5,531 nt of DNA from assembly GCA_017407365.1 (NCBI GenBank), contig JAFQWR010000041.1, forward strand, positions 1 to 5,531, in the 5' to 3' direction. The notes under the pieces were generated by a model. It was not told the DNA's origin. It saw only the letters and a list, made by a program, of their open reading frames with translations, and did no database searches. The position numbers and the translations under genes were made by a program. The stretch's first letter is position 1. Every line of letters begins with the position of its first letter. The stretch comes from Clostridia bacterium. Its GTDB lineage: Bacteria > Bacillota > Clostridia > Christensenellales > HGM11417. This document shows positions 1 to 4,955 of the stretch, piece after piece.

Positions 1-13
1 GAGTTTTGATAAA

Positions 14-124
14 GACTCGTATCTGAATTTACATATGTAAGGCACGGAGCATCAGTTTTAAGCGAACAAGTGCCGTTCGCTTTTTGGTGTTTTCGTGACT
101 CGTATGCAAAAACAGATACGGGTC
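14..124 (+). repeat. Inverted repeat with the option of competing pairing (possible attenuator)
   Basis: GACTCGTATCTG (14-25) is the reverse complement of CAGATACGGGTC (113-124) except for one G-T wobble, giving a possible 12-bp helix that encloses the hairpin at 60-82. The same 3' segment is the downstream arm of the hairpin at 97-124. Two mutually exclusive helices sharing an arm next to a T run is the layout of an attenuator, but nothing shows that this one regulates. The repeat may simply be a duplicated terminator arm. Confidence 0.4.
60..85 (+). terminator. Intrinsic terminator-like hairpin, first of three
   Basis: An 8-bp perfect stem, AAGCGAAC (60-67) with GTTCGCTT (75-82), has a 7-base loop and ends in a short T run up to 85. 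It would act on a plus-strand transcript entering from outside the left edge. The T run is short, so termination may be partial. It is followed within 15 bases by a second terminator-like hairpin, which suggests either a leader attenuator or a tandem terminator. Confidence 0.6.
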
Positions 125-129
125 TTTTT
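97..129 (+). terminator. Intrinsic terminator-like hairpin, second of three
   Basis: GACTCGTAT (97-105) pairs with ATACGGGTC (116-124) in a 9-bp stem with one G-T wobble and a 10-base loop, followed directly by five T (125-129). The 3' arm can alternatively pair with an upstream copy of the 5' arm at 14-25, so the element could be conditional. Confidence 0.6.
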
Positions 130-178
130 GTTTTGCAAAAAGCCGCCCTACATAAAAACTTGAAAGGTGGTGATGCCG

Positions 179-430
179 ATGATTGCAGAAGAAGCAAATC
201 AACAAACAGAAAACAAAAATCAAAACAAGGAGAAAAGCATGGCAACAGAAATGAAAATCAGACGAATGTCGGACGTGCAGCTTCAGGAAGTTGCATGGCT
301 TTGGAGGCCGTATATCCCCTTCGGGAAGATCACGATTAGCGTTCAGATGCGAACGCTCTTTTTTTGTGCTTATAGAAGGCACGCGCCAAAAAACAATCTG
401 CGGCAGGCAGGTTATCCTCTTACAGGCTGA
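179..430 (+). pseudogene. Remnant of a RepA-like AAA ATPase, N-terminal fragment
   Basis: The open frame runs from ATG 179 (or ATG 239, which has the better site, AAGGAG at 227-232 with 6-base spacing) to a stop at 428-430. From 239 the protein starts MATEMKIRRMSDVQLQEVAW and continues LWRPYIPFGKITI. This matches the opening of RepA-like/RecA-fold AAA ATPases of phages and integrative elements, where a short E-V-x-W-L-W-x-P-Y-I-P-x-G-K-x-T segment directly precedes the Walker A loop (typically QGDPGxGKT). Here no Walker A follows. From about base 336 the sequence becomes a terminator hairpin (338-365), and the remaining 30 or so residues resemble nothing I know. The intact family has several hundred residues, so this is a truncated, inactive remnant or possibly a short leader-like peptide. 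The upstream residues 1-20 (from 179) are a low-complexity N, Q, K and E stretch. Family assignment is from memory of the motif, with no alignment run. Confidence 0.55.
338..365 (+). terminator. Intrinsic terminator inside or after the ATPase remnant
   Basis: AGCGTTC (338-344) pairs perfectly with GAACGCT (351-357) across a 6-base loop, followed by C and seven T (359-365). This is a canonical plus-strand intrinsic terminator. It lies exactly where the ATPase homology ends, so transcription of the remnant probably stops here and the frame beyond it (to 430) is unlikely to be expressed. Confidence 0.75.
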
Positions 431-514
431 TTTTTGCAGAAAGCGGGCAAGGGGCGTATCTATCGTTGCGAGCCCGAACAAGCCCTTTGCGTGATAGATA
501 TTTGCCAAAAGAAA
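366..514. other. Gene-free spacer between ATPase remnant and folA terminator
   Basis: I find no supported coding region, RNA gene or promoter here. The only structure noticed is a weak inverted pair, ATCTATC (457-463) and GATAGAT (493-499), with a long loop and no T run. The open frames crossing this stretch on both strands have no recognisable protein motifs and no ribosome binding sites. Confidence 0.5.
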
Positions 515-564
515 AAGCGATGCAGTCAACTGTTGAGAGGCTTTCGTGCATCGCTTGTTTTTTT
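515..564. terminator. Bidirectional intrinsic terminator downstream of folA
   Basis: AAGCGATGCA (515-524) and TGCATCGCTT (547-556) form a perfect 10-bp stem with a 22-base loop. On the minus strand the stem ends in a run of five T, so it can end the thyA-folA transcript about 25 bases after the folA stop. On the plus strand it is followed by seven T (558-564), so it also blocks transcription from the left. This marks the boundary between the thymidylate operon and the remnant region. Confidence 0.8.
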
Positions 565-589
565 GTATCAATGGGTAAGAGCCAAAAGC

Positions 590-1069
590 TTACTTCCTGA
601 CGTATTTGCAGAAGGTAAAGGTGTAGCCGTTTTCGGTTACGGGTGCGCTTTCGCTCTCTAAAATGAAGTCGTCGAGCGCAGGGAAAAACACCTCGGCTTC
701 TCCGTCTGCCTGCACGCGTGTGAGCAGAACCTCGCTTGTGTAGGGCAGAAGAGAGGCGTATGTCATCGCCCCGCCCATCACATAGGCGTCACCCTCCCGT
801 GCGTTTAACAGGGCAAAGAGGGCGTCTAAATCGCTGACAACGGTGAAGCCCTCGCCTTTAAGGCTTGGCGAAAGCACAATATTGTCGCGATTTTTAAGGG
901 GCTTGCCGCCGGGCAGAGAGGCAAGCGTGCGCTCGCCCATAATCACGGTGTGGCCCTTGGTGGTCTGTCTGAAAAACTTCATATCGGTGGGGAGCGAAAA
1001 CAGAAGGTCGTTGTTTTTGCCGATTCCGTTTTTTTCGTCTGCGCACACGATGGCAATCAGCTTCATCAT
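590..1069 (-). CDS. folA: Dihydrofolate reductase
   Basis: This protein reduces 7,8-dihydrofolate to tetrahydrofolate with NADPH in the cytosol; it is the target of trimethoprim and methotrexate. It has 159 residues, the normal bacterial length. Motifs in order are the N-terminal strand MKLIAIVCADEKNGIGKNND (2-21), catalytic-region LPTDMKFF with the acidic D29, MGERT (44-48), PLKNR with R61 expected to bind the folate glutamate, VMGG (97-100) at the cofactor-binding glycine pair, and T117. Two oddities are visible. The usual tryptophan of the L-P-W motif is F24. The position equivalent to E. coli Arg44, which contacts the NADPH 2'-phosphate, is E46, with R47 next to it. The start ATG overlaps the thyA stop as ATGA; a second ATG follows at once, and GAGGT (1080-1076) serves either. 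It is translationally coupled to thyA, whose reaction makes its substrate. Confidence 0.95.
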   Translation of the reverse strand: MMKLIAIVCADEKNGIGKNNDLLFSLPTDMKFFRQTTKGHTVIMGERTLASLPGGKPLKNRDNIVLSPSLKGEGFTVVSDLDALFALLNAREGDAYVMGGAMTYASLLPYTSEVLLTRVQADGEAEVFFPALDDFILESESAPVTENGYTFTFCKYVRK

Positions 1070-1896
1070 ATTGCTACCTCGATTTTTTCTTCCAGCTTGT
1101 GGAACTGATAGTCGGTAAGGGTAAAGTCAGCCTTGGTAAACTGATAAAAATCCTTTACGTCGGGATTGATGGCAAAGGTGGGTGCGGGGTATTCGGGAAG
1201 CTCCAGAAGCTTTTTCACAATGGGTACGTGGCGGTCGTAGATGTGTGCGTCCGCAATCACGTGCACAAGCTCGCCTGCTTCAAGCCCCGAAACCTGCGCC
1301 ATCATATGCACCAGAACGGCGTACTGCGCCACGTTCCAGTTGTTTGCGGTGAGCATATCCTGCGAGCGCTGATTGAGAATGGCGTTCAGGCGGTTGCCGC
1401 TCACGTTGAAGGTCATAGAGTAGGCACAGGGGTAAAGCCCCATTTCGTGCAGGTCGGCAAAATTATACAGGTTGGTCATAATGCGGCGGCTCTGCGGATT
1501 GTTTTTCAGGTCGTAAAGCACACGGTCCACCTGGTCGAATTCTCCCTCGCGGTAGATATGCTTCACGCCAAGCTGATAGCCGTACGCCTTGCCGATGCTG
1601 CCCGTTTCGTCCGCCCAGCTATCCCAGATATGACTGCTTAAATCGTGGATGTTGTTGGATTTTTTCTGCCATATCCACAGAAGCTCATCAATACAGCTCT
1701 TAAACGCGGTGCGGCGCAGGGTAAGAATGGGAAATTCCTCCTGCAAGTCGTAGCGGTTTACAATGCCGAATTTCTTTACGGTGTGCGCAGGCGTGCCGTC
1801 CTCCCAATGCGGACGCACCTTCAGGTCGGTATCCCACACACCGTTTTCTAAAATATCCTGCATATTGGCCTTGAAAATTCTATCGGCTATGCTCAT
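1066..1896 (-). CDS. thyA: Thymidylate synthase (ThyA type)
   Basis: ThyA methylates dUMP to dTMP using 5,10-methylenetetrahydrofolate, releasing dihydrofolate for the following folA product. The chosen start gives 276 residues. The frame stays open to 2061, but ATG 1896 has GGAGGTGA eight bases upstream, begins MSIADRIF as clostridial homologues do, and lies just downstream of a good promoter; the extra 55 residues would start upstream of that promoter. Key residues are W31-E32-D33-G34 near the N-terminus, E71 in DELLW, the phosphate-binding pair R137-R138, nucleophile C157 in LYPCAYSMTF, RSQD at 177-180, N188 in NNWNVAQYA, and H218 with Y220 in DAHIYDRH. The C-terminus ends in VAI, the expected mobile tail with nonpolar end. 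All catalytic residues are present, so the protein should be active. The family is the folate-dependent ThyA, not the flavin-dependent ThyX. Confidence 0.97.
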   Translation of the reverse strand: MSIADRIFKANMQDILENGVWDTDLKVRPHWEDGTPAHTVKKFGIVNRYDLQEEFPILTLRRTAFKSCIDELLWIWQKKSNNIHDLSSHIWDSWADETGSIGKAYGYQLGVKHIYREGEFDQVDRVLYDLKNNPQSRRIMTNLYNFADLHEMGLYPCAYSMTFNVSGNRLNAILNQRSQDMLTANNWNVAQYAVLVHMMAQVSGLEAGELVHVIADAHIYDRHVPIVKKLLELPEYPAPTFAINPDVKDFYQFTKADFTLTDYQFHKLEEKIEVAI

Positions 1897-1904
1897 AGCG
1901 GCAT

Positions 1905-1912
1905 TCACCTCC
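1905..1912 (-). promoter_or_regulatory. Ribosome binding site that fixes the thyA start
   Basis: Read on the minus strand this is GGAGGTGA, eight bases before ATG 1896. Its near-perfect match to the 16S rRNA tail rules out the upstream in-frame starts as the main initiation site. Confidence 0.85.
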
Positions 1913-1926
1913 GTATCTTTGCCAAT

Positions 1927-1956
1927 ATTATACCACGAAAGGGGGCAATCCGTCAA
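1927..1956 (-). promoter_or_regulatory. Sigma-A promoter of the thyA-folA operon
   Basis: On the minus strand a -35 box TTGACG (1956-1951) is followed after 18 bases by a perfect -10 box TATAAT (1932-1927). The -10 is preceded by TGG, an extended -10 element. The predicted transcript start is near 1920, leaving a 5' leader of about 25 bases that holds little beyond the ribosome binding site, so no riboswitch is expected. Confidence 0.85.
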
Positions 1957-1984
1957 TAAATCTGTACGCAGACGCCATAAATTA

Positions 1985-2008
1985 AAAAAGAAGCCTTTTG
2001 CGAAAAGG
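1985..2008 (-). terminator. Weak minus-strand terminator-like hairpin in the divergent spacer
   Basis: CCTTTTCGCAAAAGG on the minus strand (2008-1994) folds into a 6-bp stem with a 3-base loop and is followed by CTTC and six T. The stem is AT-rich, so its strength is doubtful. It could insulate the thyA promoter from antisense transcription coming from the right. Confidence 0.35.
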
Positions 2009-2096
2009 AATGCGTCGGCATTTAAGGTCAGCACGCCCCGCACAGGGGAAAAACAGGGCAAAAAGCAATTTTTGCAAATAAAACGGCGTTATTCTA

Positions 2097-2125
2097 TTGC
2101 AACGTGCGTGGAAATAGGGTATAAT
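2097..2125 (+). promoter_or_regulatory. Sigma-A promoter of the isomerase/epimerase gene
   Basis: The -35 box TTGCAA (2097-2102) matches consensus at four of six positions, the spacer is exactly 17 bases, and the -10 box TATAAT (2120-2125) is perfect. The predicted start near 2132 gives a short leader with AAAGGAG at 2144-2150, ten bases before the ATG. The promoter remains intact although the gene it drives carries a stop. Confidence 0.85.
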
Positions 2126-2160
2126 GATAGGGTAAACCATAGCAAAGGAGTGGTACAATT

Positions 2161-3123
2161 ATGAAGCTTGGTGTTTTCAGCCCCGTGCTTGCGGGTATGA
2201 GCTTAGAGGATAGCTTAAAATATCTGCGCTCTATCGGCGTGGATTGCTTAGAGCTTGGGGTGGGCGGCTTCCCCGGCACTGCGCACGCAGATGCAAAGCT
2301 GCTCAGCAAGGATAAAGCCGCAAGAGAGGCACTTTTAGAGCTGCTCAAAAAATACGGCATCACCCTGTCTGCGCTTTCGGTGCACGGAAATATGGTGCAT
2401 CCCAATCCCGATATTGCAAAGGGCTTTATTGAGGATTTCGACGCCGCCTGCGTGCTTGCGGGTCAGCTTGGCGTAGAGCGTGTGGTCACCTTTTCGGGCT
2501 GTCCCGGCGACGGCAAGGGCGATAAGCCCAACTGGGTAACCTGCCCCTGGCCCAACGATTTCTCCGAAATTTTAGACTATCAGTGGAACTAGGTTTTAAT
2601 CCCCTTCTGGCAGAAAAAATGCGCCTTTGCCCGTGAGGCAGGCGTAAAATACATCCCGTTAGAGCTGCACCCCGGCTTTGCGGTGTATAACCCCGAAACG
2701 CTGCTCCGTCTGCACGCGGTAGACGGTATGCTCGGCGCAAACTTAGACCCCTCGCACCTGTTCTGGCAGGGCATCGATATTTTAAGCGCCATCGACGCAA
2801 TGAAGGGCGCCATTTACTTCTTCCACGCAAAGGATACCGAAATCAACGAGCGCAACGTGCGTGTAAACGGCGTGCTGGATACCAAATCGTATGCAGACGA
2901 GGCAAACCGCAGCTGGATTTTCCGCTCGGTGGGCTACGGTCACGGCGCACTCGAATGGAAGCGCATTGCTTCTGCTCTGCGTCTGGCGGGCTACGACCAC
3001 GTGATGAGCATCGAGCACGAGGATAGCCTGATGACACCGAAGGAGGGGCTGGAAAAGGCGGTTGCCCTTTTGCAGGAGGTCATCATAAAGGAGCGCAACG
3101 ACACCGAGGCGTGGTGGATTTAA
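2161..3123 (+). pseudogene. Sugar phosphate isomerase/epimerase-like TIM-barrel gene, interrupted by an in-frame TAG
   Basis: The reading frame would encode 320 residues of the xylose-isomerase-like TIM-barrel family (AP endonuclease family 2 fold), which includes IolE and YcjR-type proteins acting on sugars or inositol derivatives. The exact substrate cannot be told. Codon 144 (2590-2592) is TAG, between DYQWN and VLIPFW. The sequence is in frame and conserved on both sides, with no other lesion. As I recall the family, this position is usually Glu, so a single G-to-T change from GAG would explain it. Recognisable parts are LELGVGG (30-36) and SVHGN..HP (73-81) before the stop, and ELHPGF with E168, NLDPSHLFWQG with D196 and H199, FFHAKDT with H222, and SIEHED with E285 after it. 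E168, D196, H222 and E285 are the expected metal ligands, so the 143-residue product would lack the active site. No restart codon with a ribosome binding site is seen after the stop. Readthrough or sequence error remain possible. Confidence 0.85.
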
Positions 3124-3275
3124 CCCGTTTTTTAGCGTAACGGGGGTAGGATTCCGCAGGCAAAAGCCACAAGCCCTGCCTCTTTCGCTGTACGGCTTCC
3201 CTTGTGGCGGTATTTTGTAAAGCCACCGAAGGCAGAGCCACAGCCCTTTTTGCCTAAAAATTATTACGGATAGCG
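3124..3275. other. Structured gene-free spacer with inverted and imperfect direct repeats
   Basis: No coding region is supported here. GCCACAAG (3166-3173) and CTTGTGGC (3201-3208) form a perfect 8-bp inverted pair around a 27-base interior, and CCCGTT/AACGGG (3124-3129, 3139-3144) form a small hairpin right after the isomerase stop without a T run. An imperfect direct repeat is also visible: GGCAAAAGCCACAAGCCC (from 3159) against GGCAGAGCCACAGCCC (from 3231). This could be a degenerate intergenic repeat of the genome. No function can be assigned. Confidence 0.4.
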
Positions 3276-3310
3276 GCAGGTGCCCTTTTTGGGGGTGCCT
3301 GCTTTTTTTT
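3276..3310 (+). terminator. Strong intrinsic terminator
   Basis: GCAGGTGCCC (3276-3285) pairs with GGGTGCCTGC (3293-3302) in a 10-bp stem with two G-T wobbles and a 7-base loop, followed directly by eight T (3303-3310). It ends plus-strand transcription from the isomerase gene, though it lies 150 bases after that stop codon, and separates it from the MATE promoter. Confidence 0.9.
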
Positions 3311-3393
3311 GCGCCATGCCTGCCCAAAAGGCTTTTTGTGCTATGCTTGGTGTGCAGGGCAGGGCTATTTGGGTGCGGCGGCGTTTGAACTGC

Positions 3394-3423
3394 TTGACAA
3401 AATGTGCCAAAATGCGGTATACT
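3394..3423 (+). promoter_or_regulatory. Sigma-A promoter of the MATE gene
   Basis: A perfect -35 box TTGACA (3394-3399) is separated by 18 bases from the -10 box TATACT (3418-3423, five of six matches). The predicted start near 3430 leaves a leader of about 55 bases before ATG 3486. Confidence 0.8.
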
Positions 3424-3430
3424 ATTACGG

Positions 3431-3485
3431 AAAGGAGAAAGGGTCCGCGCGAGGCTTCGTACGGACTGTTGTTTTGTATAGAGAT
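3431..3485 (+). promoter_or_regulatory. MATE leader with misplaced Shine-Dalgarno-like site and hairpin
   Basis: AAAGGAG (3431-3437) is a good ribosome-binding sequence but lies 48 bases before the likely ATG at 3486, and no start codon stands at normal distance from it. Between them GTCCG (3443-3447) pairs with CGGAC (3462-3466), with an inner CGA/TCG pair closing a GGCT tetraloop. Directly upstream of ATG 3486 only a weak AGAGA is seen. The hairpin may bring the site closer to an in-frame TTG at 3474 or to the ATG, which is inference only. Confidence 0.35.
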
Positions 3486-4862
3486 ATGAAAGAAGAACGT
3501 TCAAGAAAAATGGGGGAAAGCCCCGTAGGAAGATTGCTCATCAGTATGTCGCTTCCCGCTATCTTTTCCATGCTGGTGCAGGCGCTGTATAACGTTGTGG
3601 ATTCCTTCTTTCTGGCAGGTTACAGCACTGCCGCAAGGGATGCCGTTATGATCGTTTACCCCATGCAGATGCTGGTGGTTGCCTTTTCGGTGGGCATCGG
3701 CATTGGCGCAAGCACGCAGATTTCACGGAAATTGGGCGAAAGAGACCGCGAGGGCGCAGACCAGATGGCAAAGCACGGCCTGTTTCTTTCGCTCGTGTGC
3801 GCAGGTCTGTTCGTCTTGCTTGCCTTCACCGTGGTTAAGCCCTTCATCGGGATGTATACCAAGGACGCCGCAATCAAAAGCGAGGCGGTAAGCTACCTTA
3901 CCATCGTTATGGCGCTTTCGTTTGGTTCGTTTGTGGAGGTGTGCTTAAATAAGATATTGCAGGGCACGGGCAATATGATTGTCCCCATGCTTACTCAGCT
4001 TGTGGGCGCAATCACCAACATCATTTTAGACCCCATTCTCATCTACGGCTATCTTGGCTTTCCTGCAATGGGCGCAAAAGGTGCGGCTATTGCAACGGTG
4101 GCAGGGCAGATTCTTGCCATGCTGTTTGTTATCATCTGCTTCATCAGGCGCAAGCAGGAGGTCAGTCTTTCGCTCAAGGGCTTCCGTCCGCGCAAAAAAT
4201 ACATCTTCGGTATTTTCACCGTGGGCATTCCCACCACCGTGATGAATGCGGTGGGCAGCTTTACCACCTCCTCGATGAACGGCATTGTAAATGCGTACGA
4301 GGGCGGCATCACCTTCCTTGGCAGCTATTTCAAGCTGCAATCCTTCGTGTTTATGCCCGTATTCGGTATGGCGCAGGGTGCCATGCCCATACTCAGCTAC
4401 AACTACGGCTACAACCGTCCCGACCGCTACAAGCGCGCCTTTGGGCTGTTTGTGGCAGGCTGTGCAGGCTTTATGCTTGTGGGGCTGCTGATTTTTCAGA
4501 TTTTCCCCGAGGCGCTGCTTTCGCTGTTCAGCATCGAGGCGGAGCTTTTAGATAAGGGCGTTTATGCGATAAGGTGTCTTTCGCTGTGCTTTTTGCCTGC
4601 GGCGCTTGGCATCAGCTTCACCAATATGTATCAGAGCCTGGGCTACGGCAAGACCTCACTCGTGATGTCCTTAACGCGACAGCTGGTGTTTTTATTGCCC
4701 ATCGCCATGCTGCTTTCCGCGCTTGGCGGCTTTTCGGCGGTATGGCTTTCCTACGTGACGGCAGAGGTCATCGTCTGTCTGATTTTTGTGCCCATTGGCC
4801 TTAAAGTCATCAAAAAGACGTTTGCCCAAAAGCAGCAGGAAATAACGGATTTTGCAGATTAA
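3486..4862 (+). CDS. MATE family multidrug/sodium antiporter-type efflux transporter
   Basis: This is an inner-membrane MATE (multi antimicrobial extrusion) protein that exports drugs or metabolites in exchange for Na+ or H+; the substrate cannot be predicted. From ATG 3486 it has 458 residues, the family norm, with about twelve hydrophobic segments arranged as two related halves. Landmarks are P24 and LYNVVDSFF (34-42) in helix 1, the LQGTGNM segment (158-164) followed by N178 and ILDP (180-183) in the first half, and QGAMPILSYNYG, with the matching Q-x-x-P-x-x-x-N-Y-G pattern, in the second half. The frame stays open back to 3309, but the extra 59 residues overlap the terminator tail and the promoter and lack membrane-protein character, so they were excluded. 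M9 (3510) is an alternative start. The N-terminal polar stretch MKEERSRKMGESPVGRL is typical. The gene is probably monocistronic, with its own promoter and terminator. It could act with the adjacent regulator gene, but only adjacency suggests this. Confidence 0.93.
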   Translation: MKEERSRKMGESPVGRLLISMSLPAIFSMLVQALYNVVDSFFLAGYSTAARDAVMIVYPMQMLVVAFSVGIGIGASTQISRKLGERDREGADQMAKHGLFLSLVCAGLFVLLAFTVVKPFIGMYTKDAAIKSEAVSYLTIVMALSFGSFVEVCLNKILQGTGNMIVPMLTQLVGAITNIILDPILIYGYLGFPAMGAKGAAIATVAGQILAMLFVIICFIRRKQEVSLSLKGFRPRKKYIFGIFTVGIPTTVMNAVGSFTTSSMNGIVNAYEGGITFLGSYFKLQSFVFMPVFGMAQGAMPILSYNYGYNRPDRYKRAFGLFVAGCAGFMLVGLLIFQIFPEALLSLFSIEAELLDKGVYAIRCLSLCFLPAALGISFTNMYQSLGYGKTSLVMSLTRQLVFLLPIAMLLSALGGFSAVWLSYVTAEVIVCLIFVPIGLKVIKKTFAQKQQEITDFAD

Positions 4863-4866
4863 CCAA

Positions 4867-4911
4867 AAAAGCCTTTTGCCGTGAGGAAGCCCCTTGCGGG
4901 GGAAGGCTTTT
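4867..4911 (+). terminator. Intrinsic terminator of the MATE gene
   Basis: AAAAGCCTT (4867-4875) pairs with AAGGCTTTT (4903-4911), and inside it CCCC/GGGG (from 4890) forms a second GC-rich hairpin. The end TTTTG is a short T run. The outer stem is nearly symmetrical, with A-rich and T-rich flanks, so it may also work for minus-strand transcripts. It lies four bases after the MATE stop codon. No clear promoter is visible between it and the next gene, so some readthrough into that gene is likely. Confidence 0.75.
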
Positions 4912-4941
4912 GTTGCAGATAAGCATTTTTTACAAGGGAAG

Positions 4942-4950
4942 AGGAGGTGA
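4942..4950 (+). promoter_or_regulatory. Ribosome binding site that sets the start of the right-edge gene
   Basis: AGGAGGTGA is a perfect anti-16S match five bases before ATG 4956, which settles the start of the partial gene. Confidence 0.85.
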
Positions 4951-4955
4951 GCAAA

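Noticed and set aside
35..40. Start-stop leader ORF ATGTAA
   Set aside because: No ribosome binding sequence precedes it and no promoter is visible; it is most likely chance.
133..160. Possible promoter for the ATPase remnant
   Set aside because: TTGCAA at 133 has no convincing -10 box at 16-18 bases distance, so no promoter is called.
29..571. Minus-strand open frame of 180 codons across the left region
   Set aside because: It runs antisense through three terminator hairpins and the ATPase remnant, has no ribosome binding site at its start and no recognisable protein motifs; it is a chance open frame.
1099..1641. Plus-strand open frame of 180 codons within thyA
   Set aside because: It is exactly antisense to a well-conserved thyA and has no family motifs; its composition reflects the codon use of the opposite strand.
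1897..2061. Upstream extension of thyA by 55 residues
   Set aside because: The extension starts upstream of the thyA promoter, lacks a ribosome binding site and does not resemble ThyA N-termini. ATG 1896 has GGAGGTGA at ideal spacing.
2683..3123. Separate small gene formed by the second half of the isomerase (start GTG 2683)
   Set aside because: There is no ribosome binding site before this GTG, and the homology starts well before it (from codon 145), so this is the continuation of the interrupted gene and not an independent start.
2782..3504. Minus-strand open frame of 240 codons across the isomerase 3' half and spacer
   Set aside because: It is antisense to conserved isomerase motifs and passes through the strong terminator and the MATE promoter; there is no start signal.
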